Under the pieces are notes generated by a model. It had not been told where the DNA came from. It saw nothing but the letters and a program-made list of their open reading frames with translations, and did not search any database. Made by a program: the position numbers and the translations under genes. Shown one piece after another: positions 1 to 11,444 of a DNA stretch of 64,000 nt (position 1 is its first letter; each line of letters opens with the position of its first letter). The stretch spans positions 24,289,272 through 24,353,271 of the forward strand of contig NC_081405.1 in NCBI RefSeq assembly GCF_030272615.1. The letters are read 5' to 3'. Source of the DNA: Cryptomeria japonica (lineage: Eukaryota; Streptophyta; Pinopsida; Cupressales; Cupressaceae).

Positions 1-316
1 GAGAGAGAGAGAGAGCGCTCTTTACAATAATGTCATTAAGAAGAAATGAAAGAGGAGACATCTCTTAAATAGAGATGAGGAGAGGAGTTACAAAGTAACT
101 CCCAAATTTATGAATGCCACCATTCATAAAATGTGTATGACATGTGTCCACATCCTCTTAAGGAGGAAATCTAATATTCTTTAATAAAGGAAAATAAAAG
201 AAATGACTTGTCTTCACACATGTACTAGAGGACAAATTACATGTAGGGATTCCAAAGGAATATCCTAAACTAAATACAAATAAACCTAAACTAAGTAAAG
301 ATTAAATATTCTAACA
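1..316. repeat. End of an LTR-like repeat cut by the window edge
   Basis: The stretch ends in CTAACA and abuts the integrase reading frame of the gypsy element exactly where the frame breaks after the QTEIVN motif. Read on the minus strand it begins TGTTAGAAT, as an LTR would, and it carries a TATTTAAG TATA-like word near 63-73. A short GA microsatellite is at 1-15. The other boundary is outside the window, so class and orientation are not settled. Confidence 0.45.
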
Positions 317-910
317 TTAACTATTTCCGTTTGGCCATCCATTTGGGGATGATAGTTGGTGCTAGGTGTTAATTCCAACAGAATGATTCTTGCCAATTAG
401 AACCTACTATCCTTGTCACTCACAATTGTCCTGGGAAGACCATGGAATCTGAAAATCTCCTTAAAGAATAGTTCAGCCACTTGAGGAGCCTTAAAATCAG
501 ATGATATAGCCAAGAAGTGAGCAAATTTTGTATGTCTATCCACAACTACATACAAACAATCTTTATCTTGGACCTTGGGCAACCCGGTGATGAAGTCCAT
601 GGAAACATATTCTATGTTTTGTTACTTTGACATTCCTTGCATTCCCTTACATGACTCATGATGTCTCCCTTCAATCATTTCCATGAGAAATGTTCCCTTG
701 TTTGTAAGTTTTGTAGAAACCCGGATGACCAGCTAATGGAGTATCGTGACAAGCTTTTAAAATATTGTCCTTCATCTTAGATTCAGGTGTAAGGAATACT
801 CGTCCCTTGTAAATAATCAATTCAGTCACTGTCTTAAACCTATCATCCTGCACCTTGCCTTCTAATAAATCATTGGTGAATGGATTTTTAACATATTCAG
901 CAGTGATCAA
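317..910 (-). pseudogene. Gypsy integrase fragment
   Basis: The HHCC zinc-binding part is at 671-910 (HDTPLAGHPGFYKTYKQ is recognisable). The catalytic core follows at 397-600, with MDFITGLPK, VVVDRHTKFAHF and FHGLPRTIVSDKD, holding the first two acidic catalytic positions. The third acidic position is in YHPQMDGQTEIVN near 333-375, in another frame. Several frameshifts and stops separate these blocks. Integrase would insert the cDNA copy into host DNA; this copy is dead. Confidence 0.8.
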
Positions 911-1972
911 CGACAGTTATGTTAGTGATGGAGTGCAAATGGGGTCGCTTGGATAAAGCATTAGCAACTACATTGATGTTCCCTTTCACAAACTCTATAT
1001 CAAAATCATAAGCTTGGATCTTGCTTACCCAATTTTGTTGCTTATCATTTAAGTCCCTTTGGCTGAGAAAGTATTTCAGACTGTTATGATTAGTCTTGAC
1101 CACAAACTTGTTGCAGACTAAGTATTTGCTGAACTTATTTAGAGCATGCATTATAGCCAACATCTCTTTGTCATAGATGGAGAATTTAGCTCAACCTCCT
1201 TAAGTTTCCTACTCTCAAATGCTATGGGATGTTTATTCTGAGTTAAGACAACACCTATTCCCTCACCGGATGCATCATATTCCAAGCAAACGGTAGGGAG
1301 AAATCTGGAATAGCTAAGACCGGGCATGAACTCATCACTTCTTTGAGTTTTTCAAAGGCTTGTTGGGCTGTTTTAGTCCATAAAAATGCCCCCTTTTTGG
1401 TCAGATTTGTTAAAGGGGCTGCAAGCTGGGAAAACCCACTCACAAACCTCCTCTAGTAGATGCACAACCCTACGAATCCCCCCTCAACTGTGTTAAATTG
1501 CTCGGTTCTGGCCATTTTAAAATAGACTTGATCTTTTCCTCATCTACTCTTACTCCCTGTTCACTAATTTAAAAACCCAAATACAGAATCTCTTTCATCC
1601 CAAACCTACATCTAGATGCTTAGTATAGAAGGCTTGTTGTTCCAAAATATTCAACACCTCATCCAAGTTTATTTAAATGGTCTCCCCAAGTTTTACTATA
1701 AATTAGAATGTCATCAAAGAAAACCAACACATTTTCTCAATTGATGGATAAATACCTGATTCATACATGACTGGAAGGTTGCGGGAGCATTTGTCAATCC
1801 AAAAGGCATTGCCAAGAATTCATAATGCCCATAATGACACCAATATGTTGTCTTGTGTACATCCTCATTCCGGACCTTGATTTGATGGTAGCTTGACTGT
1901 AGGTCGATTGTAGAAAAATATTTAGCACCATGCAGCTCATTGATCAGCTCATGAATTCTTGGTATATGGTAC
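897..1972 (-). pseudogene. Gypsy reverse transcriptase (3' half) and RNase H fragment
   Basis: Between 1255 and 1443 the frame reads FSQLAAPLTNLTKKGAFLW, the connection between RT and RNase H in chromoviral gypsy elements. 897-1163 reads NKFVVKTNHNSLKYFLSQRD, the RNase H tether; the usual TDH is TNH here, so an acidic residue is lost. Upstream, 1690-1972 still encodes the RT palm in broken frames (FLAMPFGLTNAPATFQ is recognisable). The domain continues at 2757 beyond the inserted solo LTR. Confidence 0.75.
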
Positions 1973-2751
1973 TGTTAATTTTAGTCTTTTAGATTGATAC
2001 AATACTCAGAAAATAGAAATTTATCTTAATTTCCAAAATAATATTAATTGCTGTTAGTGTTAGGAATTTCCAGAATTAAGCAAATGTAGAGAAATGAACA
2101 GAATGAACACACAACACACAAGTACCCTGGGAAAACCTCCTAGGAGGAAAAACCCAGCAAGAAAGATCCTTAGATCTGATTATGATTTAAACACAATGTT
2201 CTGTTTACAACACTTACCTCTGATTGCTGTCCAAACAGCAGGTTGCCAAGGTGATGTAGAGTGATGCCCTAGCTGTAGATGACCAAGACACCAATCAACA
2301 GAAGATAACTTCAACAGGCTGAAGCAGCATATAACCAAATGTTTGTTGCAGTTCACCAAGGAGCAGATTCGCCAAGTGTAGGAGAGCAGATCGCATTTAG
2401 GAGCAGAGCATATTATATTTTCTGATTGTATATTTGAATGAATGACTTGCATCACATATATATCTTCTTCTTGGCGGTAGACCTCTAGGTCGGCTAGCAT
2501 TATTATATTTTATTTATTAAATATTTACTTAACACGTTTCATGAAGGCTTATTAAGTGACGTGAGGTATAGGGTGTGCCCTATTTGGAGGGTGGCGTGTG
2601 AGAAGGGGCCCAACCCTATTGGAGGATGGCGTGTGTGAAAGGGCCCAACCCTAGAGGGTGGCGTGTGAGAAAGGGCCCAGCCCTAAAGGGCAGATTCCAA
2701 TGTTGCCTTAGGCAATTGGAATCCGCTCTTCACCCTAATTAAAAACTAACA
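1973..2751. mobile_element. Solo LTR inserted in the gypsy RT gene
   Basis: The block starts TGTTAATTTTAG and ends AACTAACA, and both sides carry GGTAC (1968-1972 and 2752-2756), a perfect 5-bp target duplication. Gypsy RT coding sequence is on both flanks. No internal domain is present, so it is a solo LTR produced by LTR-LTR recombination. A related copy in the same orientation lies at 21424-22281, sharing the segment with CTGGGAAAACCTCCTAGG and the tandem GGGCCCAGCCCT words near the end. The family is not recognised. Confidence 0.85.
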
Positions 2752-2756
2752 GGTAC

Positions 2757-2953
2757 CGATTCTTAACAGTCCTCTTATTTAGAGCTTGGTAGTTGATGCA
2801 CATCCTCATGGTTCCATCCTCCTTCTTAACCAACACTACAGACGAGGCAAATGGGCTAGAACTCAGTCTTATATGCCCCATTGCCAACAACTCTTTGATG
2901 GCCTTTTCAATCTTTTCCTTATAAACCTTTGGATGTCGATAGGGGGTAATCAT
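2757..2953 (-). pseudogene. Gypsy reverse transcriptase, N-terminal part
   Basis: The frame shows YRHPKVYKEKIEKAIKELL, then SSPFASSVVLVKKEDGTMRMCINYQALNK, the fingers of Ty3/gypsy RT (the usual form is CIDYRALN; Asp is Asn here). It is cut at 2752 by the solo LTR and resumes at 1972. Confidence 0.8.
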
Positions 2954-3371
2954 AATTGGTTTTGCCCTTCCTCAAGTTCTATGATGTGCTGGAATCCCCT
3001 ATTAGGGAGGGGGTAAACTTGGGGGTATATCCTGGAATACTTTGTAATGTTATACTAGGATTTATTGAATCTGCATATTGATGGATCCTCCATCCTTATC
3101 AGGGTTTGTGTTGGAGATGTGGCACCCTGTTGCCGATGCTACTTGCTTCTTGTGAAAGATTCTCTCTATCCTTTTAGCTGATACCTCCATAGTTCCTTTG
3201 CTGGTCAGACCATGCAATACAAGCTTTTTTGCCTTATGTTTGAAGGAGATCTCCATCTTACAGTTGTTGGTCTAATACTTATCAATAGAATGCAACCACT
3301 GACATCTTGAACCACTTCCATATCCATGTCTATTATATAAAAGTCATCCTTCAGCTTGTAATCCTCCATAG

Positions 3372-3566
3372 TTAACTCCATTTGGGGCACCTTTTGAGTG
3401 CATGATAGAGTGGTTCCACTGGCCACACCTTTTGAGTGCATGATAGAGTGGTTCCACTGGCCACTTTCACGTTAAATCCTTCAATGGGGGTAGTTTGTAA
3501 TCCAAGTCTCCTTACCACTTCCTCTTTAACATAATTATAGGTGGCCCCACTATCAACTAAAACCAA
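3372..3566 (-). pseudogene. Gypsy aspartic protease fragment with internal 38-bp duplication
   Basis: The frame opens MVLVDSGATYNYVKEEVVRRLGL, the retropepsin active-site loop (D-S-G-A-T). A 38-bp segment is duplicated in tandem (3389-3426 and 3427-3464); 38 is not a multiple of three, so the frame shifts there. The domain would cleave the Gag-Pol polyprotein. Confidence 0.75.
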
Positions 3567-3580
3567 AACTCATTGTCCTT

Positions 3581-4920
3581 TTACAACCCCCTTAATGCAG
3601 AAGGCACTAAAATGGGGTTCTCCAGTAAGAGCAGCAAGTGAGCCTTCTTCAAGAACTTTCCCTTTTTTTCCTTCATCCCCAGAACAACCTCTTCGCCTAC
3701 TGATTCGTTGTCAGAGATTACCTCAATGTAATGTATTTGTCCTTTACCCAAACAATAGTGTCCAGGTTGCCATAGCTCTTTGCATGTAAAACATAATTTT
3801 TTCCTCCTTAATTCATTCTTGTTGATATCAAATTGCTTTGATTTTGTGAAAGGAATATTGGGAGGTGTTGAACTCCTTTGGAAAGGTTTTTTTAGTTGCA
3901 GTGGTGGGGCTGTTTTTCGACTGCTGAAACTGTCACGAGGCACTGAATCATCCAAATTTAAAGATGTTGTGATGGCCTCTTGGAAAGTTGTAGGGTTCAA
4001 GGCTTTTAGTAACCCTCTCAAAGGTTCAGCTAAACCCTCTATGAATAGTACTATTAACCTCCTATCTGTCACGTCTAGTACCATTACGGAAAGCTTTTGA
4101 AATTCAGACATAGTCATCTACCTTGCCTTCTTGCTTTAACTAAGCTAAATTTCTAAAATGTATCTCAAAGTCTGTCCTATCAAACCTTTCAATTAATCTT
4201 TGACTGAACTCTTCTATAGATGTTATTGCACCATGCCCTTGGGTTTCAATTCTGTGATACGACCATTCGTGGGCCACTCCTTCCAAATGCAATGTAGCAA
4301 ATTTGAGTGCCTCTTCCTGAAACATAGGATTCAACAAAAAATAGGTATCTAGCTTCTGCAACCATGATCGGGCTGATGATTCACCGGTTCCATCAAAATT
4401 AGGGTGTAATCTTCCCTAGCCGGTGTTGGATGTCTTTCCTCTCTTCATACCCATTCCTCCTATGATCCCTTTTTGTTTTCAACTTATAGTATTCTGCAAA
4501 GGTCAGGTCATTTCTGACTATTTCACTCAAAGTGTGATATTCAGCATGGAGGCATTCCATCCCATTTGTTTGATCTGATTTCCCTTTGTTAACTTCCTCA
4601 GTTGTCAAAAACTTTGCTCCGAAAGATTTAGTGTTGTGTGAAGCCCTTTCTTTATCTGCTACAAGCTTCCCATCGTTGAGATTACTTCTTCCTTGTCATT
4701 GGTTGATTTTTCACCATCATCATTTTGTTTGAGCACCTTCAACAACTGGGCCACTTCCTTAAGAGTCTCAGAAACACTGAGATGCAATTCTTCAGACCAC
4801 TTGAAGAAGGCCCTTGCCTCTTTGTCAATGTCATCCATGTGTGAGCCCTTTCTCTTTTCTCTTAGCAAGCATCTTTGTTCTCTCCCACTCATCAACAACC
4901 CTCAGCTGGTAGGATAAAAG
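3581..4920 (-). pseudogene. Gypsy gag with zinc knuckle
   Basis: Starting after the PBS, 4399-4898 holds a charged N-terminal part. 4140-4361 reads FATLHLEGVAHEWSYHRIE and FSQRLIERFDRTDFEIHFRNLA, the retrotransposon gag domain. 3581-4117 continues with LFIEGLAEPLRGLL and ends with a zinc knuckle CFTCKELWQPGHYC, the C-x2-C-x7-H-x-C variant common in plant gypsy elements. Several frame breaks show the gene is dead. Confidence 0.75.
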
Positions 4921-4933
4921 GCTCTAATACCAC
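4921..4933 (-). other. Primer binding site, initiator tRNA-Met type
   Basis: On the minus strand the sequence is TGGTATTAGAGC, one base from the common plant PBS TGGTATCAGAGC. It follows an LTR end reading TCTTACA, as expected for the 5' LTR boundary. Confidence 0.7.
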
Positions 4934-6005
4934 TGTAAGATACCTAATCAAATCTGAAACTAACTTTGTGCAAATATATCATTCTTTGTGTTTAGGATCA
5001 AATCATGCTCAAGTAGACGATATAATTATTAATAAGAACATCAAAATGCTATAGTGTTACCCAGGTTGCAATCAGCACATAACTAGATTGTATTAATTGA
5101 TTGAACTTGAAATCCTTACAGCTCAAACCTTTAGATAGTTTTCTACACAATTATCGAAGCCTATACTTCTTTCATGGATTCAACATTTCTGAATTTTATA
5201 AAGACTTACATTGCACTCCCAATATGACCTGCAGATATGAATTGAATTGATATAGATCGGTGCTTTGGCATTGGAAGTCACCAAGCCTATTAATGATTGG
5301 AGTCCCCCGCCACAAGCCAAACCAGACAGGTTAGAATAGTTGTGATTCCTCTGGGTTTGGATCTGCAACGAATATGCTGAAATGATTTCCCTTCCCACCG
5401 CTCATGTATCCACACTAGTTGCTATCAAAATATCTAGCTTTGCCCTGTCAAAGACAAAGGCAAAGCCAAGCTAAGTCTACTCCAGGTATCCAACGGATCC
5501 TTCTCTTGCAATGACTATAGGTTCCTCTTCATATTCTACCCACGCTCTATTCCTCAAACTTCCTGAAGATAAATACCAAGATCATAATTCGCTTAAACAA
5601 ACAATTGCGATGCTAAGTCAAGGAGTTACCAACGTAGGGTGGACGTCCCACCTGGATTTGGCTATGTAGATTTTCATACCAATAACCTTTGTGCACACAG
5701 GCAATTTGTGTAAAACCCAGCATACATGACAAAGACCATGATTCACCTTAAATAGGGAAAGTGTGTTGTGTTATGGAGGAGTCGACCTCAGGTTGGTGAA
5801 ACAAAAAGGCAACAAAACTTAAATTAAATAAAAGCCACCACAAGGATATAAAGAAAAATATCCCAATTATTAAGATAATAAGAAACCAAAAGCACGATTA
5901 ACAAGTGCTAAAGAGCACCGCAAGGAAGGCCAGCTAGGCCTTAGAGATTGGGGTTTATGATAGAAGCAAGCAATGCATAATAGGAATGCAAATTTAGGAT
6001 TATAT
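4934..6005. other. Expected 5' LTR of the gypsy element, then unassigned sequence
   Basis: TGTAAGATACC at 4934 is the inner end of the 5' LTR, judged from the PBS beside it. The outer boundary cannot be fixed because no partner LTR is in the window. The remainder shows no convincing coding region. Confidence 0.4.
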
Positions 6006-6617
6006 GAGGAGCGTTTCAGGGCCATCGTGCCATGGCAATGGAACACCCCACTTCATATGGCAACTTATGTATGCTCTACTTCCCAAATTGTATGCTTAAA
6101 GGCTTGGGAGAGTTCCTCCTTTTAACAATGAAGAGGTGAAAGAAGGGTTCATGAAGGCCCTTTGAAAGATGTACATCACTAAGGCTACAACTTTACTTCA
6201 AACATAGTGGCTTGCTTTGTTAATCTTTGAGGTCCAGTATTTAGCAAACCAAAGGTAAAAACAAATAGGGCTACATTAGCTCAACCCTATTGGATGGTGG
6301 ACATGGCATGGTAAAAATGCAACAATGTTGAGGATTCTTTACATTCATCTCCTTTCATAGGTTGCTAATTCCTTTACTACAAAGAGGAATGGCTTACCTC
6401 TCAACAAGTGGAGAAACTTTAGGATCGATGGACTCTTAAATATTGACAGATTCAACTACAAGACTGGATGTTGATCCCAAAGATGCCATGTAAAGTGATG
6501 AGGAGGCCCATGAGTATTTGGTTGGGACTCCTTCGGATGATGTAGTCCCTCATATTGGTAGTGACTTGGATTCAAACTTTGATTTTGATTTCAGCGAAGA
6601 TGAGGCAAATGCATAGC
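6006..6617 (+). pseudogene. hAT-family transposase, C-terminal half, broken
   Basis: Across several frames the order matches a hAT transposase: WNTPLHMATY then YALLPKLYA, RVPPFNNEEVKEGFMKAL, NPIGWWTWHG, then TKRNGL and LTSQQVEKL, and an acidic tail SDLDSNFDFDFSEDE. The WW..HG and KRN.LT..+.EKL blocks belong to the hAT dimerisation domain. There are at least four in-frame stops and several shifts. The copia element at 6665 inserted just past the tail. Terminal inverted repeats were not located. Confidence 0.7.
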
Positions 6618-6664
6618 AACATGTTGAGTTTTCTATGTTTTGTCATTTTGTTGTATGTGCATAT

Positions 6665-7319
6665 TGTTAAAACTTGAACCAGAATATAGAAAATCTGAGA
6701 ACAGAGAATAAAGAATGAAACACAAATACACAAGCCCTTATCTTGGGAAAACCCTCCACCTGAGGGTGAAAAACCCAACCCAATCAAAATGAACTTTATT
6801 ATATCTCAGAAAAGAATACAACTGATGATAGTCTCAGATTACTATCAATCACAATAATATGAGTTTGATTCTCTGCAAATCAATCATAAGAATGAACTCA
6901 AATGATATCGCATACAATCCAAAACCTTCATATATCTGAAAACTCTGTTTGCAGAAGGAACACATAATTTCTCTAATCTGTCAGACACAAACACACGATT
7001 TTTAATGAAAGAGAGAAGCCGATATTGAAATTGCCGAAGAAGAACATGAGACAAGGAAGAATAATCAATATAACATATCGGACTTTCTAGCGAAGAGTCA
7101 CACGAAGGGAGAAGGAAAGGCATGGACAATGACATCTTCATCGACAACCTCATCACCTTCACCGACAGCCACATCACCTTCACCGATAGCCGTAGCAACA
7201 TGAAGAGTCACCGACAACAAACAAGGCAAGAAAAGAACGGAAGCTAAGGGGCTGATACTAGACGAAATAAATAAGGAAACACTGCATCGAAGATCTCTAT
7301 CATAGCTATATCTTCAACA
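6665..7319 (-). repeat. Copia 3' LTR
   Basis: It matches 12172-12810 along its length and starts TGTTAAAACTTGAACC. The sequence just inside (7320-7345) reads purine-rich on the minus strand (AAGATGGAG next to the LTR), in the position of the polypurine tract. Confidence 0.92.
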
Positions 7320-7549
7320 CTCCATCTTGGCAAGAGAGAGATCTTCATTATGTCAACATATGACAAGTACACATACCTGCAACTCAGAAGATGTCAACCC
7401 AAAAAACCATCACAGTTTTTATTCAATAAAGTTGTTATCCTAGTATAACAATATTCATCATAGCTACTCCTAGAGGATGAATAAAACCAAAAAATAAAAA
7501 TCATAAAGTCTTACACATGACTTCCACCATAGCTACTCCCAGAGGGTGG

Positions 7550-7737
7550 ATCAAGGGATTTCACCTCGAACTTCTCTCGCAGAGAAGAACTCATTAATCA
7601 AGGGATTTCACCTTGAACTTCTCTCGTAGAGAAGAACTCATTAACCAAGGGATTTCACCTCGAACTTCTCTCACAGAGAAGAACTCATTAAATAAGGGAT
7701 TTCACCTCGAACTTCTCTCACAGAGGACTCATTAAAC
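7550..7737. repeat. Four tandem 47-bp repeats
   Basis: Units start near 7550, 7597, 7644 and 7691, each with GGGATTTCACCTCGAACTTC followed by an inverted CTCTC..GAGAG core. They lie between the RNase H end and the 3' LTR of the copia element. Less conserved relatives of the surrounding AGCTACTCC words occur at 7460-7550. Confidence 0.85.
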
Positions 7738-7905
7738 ACAAACAATGTATCACTAAAGCTGAGACTCTCTCTCAGCAAGTGCATCATTCTCCATCATACC
7801 AAGCTTTTCTCCGAAGTAACGGAACTTCACTCTCGGAAGTGGCTTGGTGAGAATGTCTACAGTCTGCTCCTCTGTAGAAATGTACTTGAGTTCAACTACT
7901 TTTTG

Positions 7906-8519
7906 CTAAACCATGTCTCTTAAGTAACGATATTTAACTTCCACATGTTTGCTTCTATCATGAAATACTAGATTAACTGAAAGTTTCACACAACTTTGAT
8001 TATCACACATAATCACAGTAGGTTCCAAAGGCCTGTCCAAACAAGCCTGCAAGTAATTTCCGAAGCCACACAGCTTCTCTTGCAACCACACAAGCTGCAA
8101 CATATTCTGCTTTAGCTGTACTTTGTGCAATACAAGATTGTTTCCTGCTGCACTAGGAAATCATAGTTGGAACCTAGACTAAAACAACAACCTAAAGTGC
8201 TTTTTCTGTCATGCACACAACCTGCCCAGTCTGAATCAGAAAACCCCTGCAAGTTCAGCTCTACACACGAAGAAAATTTTAAGCCAAGTCCAATTGTACC
8301 ACGTACATATCTCAATATATGTTTGGCTGCCGCAAGGTGAATATGCCTTGGTTCACACATGAACTGACTCAAGGTATTAACTGCATATATATCAGGTCTT
8401 GTGTTAACCAAGTACATTAAAGAGCCAATTAATTGTCTATACATAGTAGGCTCAACTAAATCTAAAATAGCTGCATCCTCATGTAATTTCTTCAGATTTA
8501 CTTCCATAGGAGTCACCAT
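7906..8519 (-). pseudogene. Copia RNase H region
   Basis: The first frame shows MYRQLIGSLMYLVNTRPDI, then LRYVRGTIGLGLKFS, GFSDSDWAGCVHDRKSTLGC; the second shows LVWLQEKL, IMCDNQSCVKLSVN and FHDRSKHVEVKYRYLRD. These are the diagnostic copia RNase H blocks (the usual ending is HARTKHIE.) with the catalytic Asp of SDSDWAG and CDNQS present. A frameshift near 8115-8130 splits the domain. Confidence 0.88.
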
Positions 8520-9290
8520 AGACTTTACACTCTAACATGTCAAATCTTTTCAAAATATCAACTGCATATTTACCTTGACTCAATATGATTTCATTTGGTC
8601 TTTGCCATACCTCAAGTCCAAGGAAATAATGTAACAAACCAAGATCCTTCATTTCAAATTCTAAAGCTAAATCCTTCTTACATTTGTCAATGAGATCATC
8701 ATTACCGGTGAGGAATAAATCATCAACACAGTACTAAATTCAGCACCTTATCATCACATACCTTGAAGTATAAGTTTGGATCAACGTCATTCTTTAGAAA
8801 ACCCAAGCTCAAAAGATAGTGGTCTATCCTTTCATACCAAGCACGAGGGGCTTGTTTAAGACCATATAAGGCCATTTTCTTCAATTTTACCATTCAAGAA
8901 GGCTGTTTTCACATCCATTTGATGAAGTTTCCAACCCTTAACAGCTGCAACAGCTATGATAGTCCTGATAGAAGTGTAACGTGCTACAGGTGCAAAGTTT
9001 TCTTTGAAATCTATACCTTCTTTTGGGGAAAAACCTCTGGCTACAAATCTGGCCTTGTACTTTTCTATACTCCCATCAGTTGAATGTTTGATTTTGAACA
9101 GACACTTAGAAGAAACCACTGGTTTGTTTTTAGGCCTTGGAACAATGTCCCAAACATTATTTTTCATAATAGATTGATATTCATCTATCATGGCATCTTT
9201 CCACACTTGCTGATTTAAAGCTTCTTCAACATGTCTAGTCCACAAAGGTCTTTTCTTGTTAGCTGAACTAATACTGGGACTTGTTGATGT
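8520..9290 (-). pseudogene. Copia reverse transcriptase
   Basis: The N-terminal part reads NVWDIVPRPKNKPVVSSKCLFKIK, then YKARFVARGFSPKEGIDF and [13 protein letters not shown], with the first catalytic Asp. The frame breaks near 8870. The catalytic VDD loop survives at 8719-8727 ([10 protein letters not shown]), followed by FEMKDLGLLHYFLGLEV and LSQGKYAVDILKRFDM in another frame. The active-site residues are kept, but at least two frameshifts inactivate the gene. Confidence 0.88.
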
Positions 9291-9955
9291 AACTATAGAG
9301 TCAACAGGATCAATTGGATCAGTTGAATCAACAGGATCTTCTAAATCTGTAAACTCCCTCTGAATGTTTGAAGATGGATTCAGATCAGCTGTATCTAAAT
9401 CTTGAGGATGCTTAAAATCTTCTTTATCAGATTCTATGCTAGATTCTTTGAATTTCATGCAAGCTACATCTTCATCAAAAGAAACATCCTTGCTGATCTC
9501 AATCTGTTTTTTGTAACTATAGAGTCAACAGGATCAATTGGATCAGTTGAATCAACAGGATCTTCTAAATCTGTAAACTCCCTCTGAATGTTTGAAGATG
9601 GATTCGGATCAGCTGTATCTAAATCTTGAGGATGCTTAAAATCTTCTTTATCAGATTCTATGCTAGATTCTTTGAATTTCATGCAAGCTACATCTTCATC
9701 AAAAGAAACATCCTTGCTGATCTCAATCTGTTTTTTGTAACTATAGAGTCAACAGGATCAATTGGATCAGTTGAATCAACAGGATCTTCTAAATCTGTAA
9801 ACTCCCTCTGAATGTTTGAAGATGGATTCGGATCAGCTGTATCTAAATCTTGAGGATGCTTAAAATCTTCTTTATCAGATTCTATGCTAGATTCTTTGAA
9901 TTTCATGCAAGCTACATCTTCATCAAAAGAAACATCCTTGCTGATCTCAATCTGT
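9291..9955 (-). repeat. Tandem triplication of a 224-bp coding block
   Basis: Copies start at 9291, 9515 and 9739 and are nearly identical. The block encodes the acidic linker between integrase and RT (MKFKESSIESDKEDFK and FTDLEDPVDSTDPIDPVDS). Because 224 is not a multiple of three, each junction moves the reading frame and integrase is separated from RT by stops. Confidence 0.93.
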
Positions 9956-11444
9956 TGTTTGTCCCTGGAATGTAGATTTTATATGCTTTTGAAGATTCAC
10001 TATAACCAACAAAGATGCCTTTCGTGCCTGAAGGTTCTAATTTAGATCTTTTCTCTCTAGGAACATGAATATAAACAGGGCATCCAAAGATTCTGAAATA
10101 ACTTACATCTGGTTTGACACCTATGAAAGCTTCTTCTGGAGTCAAGTTGTTTAGAATCTGATGAGGACTACGATTCTGAATGTGAGCTGCTGTCTTGCAA
10201 GCCTCGGCCCAAATAAATGTTTGAAGACTTTGGTCATGAATCATAGCCTTTGCTGCTTCAACAATTGTCCTATTCTTCCTTTCAGCCACACCGTTTTGTT
10301 GAGGATTATAAGGGACACATAACTCCCTCTCAATCCCAGCATCAACACAAAAGTTATGAAAAACACCAGAAACGTATTCTCCTCCATTATTAGATCTAAG
10401 AATTTTTATTTTCTTGCTAGATAGATTTTCAACTAGAGCTTTGAACTCTTTAAATATAGACAACACTTCATCAGACTCTTTAGACTTAAGAAAGTAAATC
10501 CGGCACTTATGAGAAAAATCATCAATAAAGGTGACATAATACCAAAAACTACTAAGAGAAGCAATTGACATAGGTCCACATAAATCAGAATGAATTAATT
10601 CTAAAACACTCTTCACCCTACTTTCACTACTATGAAAGGTGCTCTTAATGTTCTTACCTAGAGCACACCCCTTGCAAACACCTTCATGGTTTTGATTCAG
10701 CTTAGGAAGACCAATGACAACCTTCTCCATTGAAGACAAAGTTTTGAAATTTAAATGACCAAATCGTTTATGCCACAGCTCACTTGAACTTGAAGAATCA
10801 TGAGCTAAGACTTGAATAGGATGAGCTGAAAGCTTGTAAAGACTATCATGACGAACACCAATAACATGAGCTGATTGAATACTAGAGTTCTTCTTCCATG
10901 AAAGTACTTTTCCATCAGCAAAAGCAACATGATAACCTTTGTCTTCTAATGCAGAAATAGAAATCAGATTCCTCTTAATACCAAGAACAAATAGGACATC
11001 ACTTAAATGAAGAGGAATACCAGAGTCCAACTGAAAAGAAGTATAACCAGCACCCTTCACAGAATAGCAAGCATCATCACCAATGATAACTTGAAGATGA
11101 GAGTCTTTTTCTTTCAAGTTTGAAAGGTGCTCACGAAAACCAATGATATGACGAGATGTTCCACTATCTATCAACCATGTATCACAGTTAGTAGGAACAT
11201 TACTAGAAAGTGCAGAAATAAATAAGAATCCTTCAGAATTTTCACTTGACTCTCTTTGAGGAGAAAGATTCTCAACATTTGCAGCAACTGCTTGAGGCTT
11301 AGATTTTGAAACACAGTCTCTGGCAAAGTGACCAAATTTGTCACACCTAAAACACTGAATTCTAGAAAGGTCCTTCCACTTTTTCTTGGCAACATGGGCT
11401 AACTCATCATTCTTGTCTCTGAATCTTTTGAAGTTACCTTTCTT
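9912..11444 (-). pseudogene. Copia protease and integrase, active-site Asp changed
   Basis: In frame with gag beyond its stop, a CCHC knuckle (CFRCDKFGHFARDC, 11313-11354) leads to protease WLIDSGTSRHIIGF, pre-integrase LWHKRFGHLNFKT..CKGCALGK, and the integrase core: HSDLCGPM, YYVTFIDDFS, LRSNNGGEYVSG and NPQQNGVAERKNRT. The second catalytic position is normally D in RSDNGGEY and here is N (codon AAT near 10388-10394). The first Asp and the Glu are intact. The frame ends in GTNNRLRSAR, a shift just before the triplicated block. About 500 codons are otherwise open. Confidence 0.9.

Larger units (their letters stand above)
317..4935 (-). mobile_element. Degenerate Ty3/gypsy retrotransposon, 3' end lost or displaced
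   Basis: On the minus strand the order is PBS, gag with zinc knuckle, aspartic protease, reverse transcriptase, RNase H and integrase, which is Ty3/gypsy order. The frame is broken many times by stops and shifts, and a 779-bp solo LTR splits the RT. The integrase stops at 317, where another LTR-like repeat begins, so the 3' LTR is not visible. The element is old and cannot be autonomous. Confidence 0.85.
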
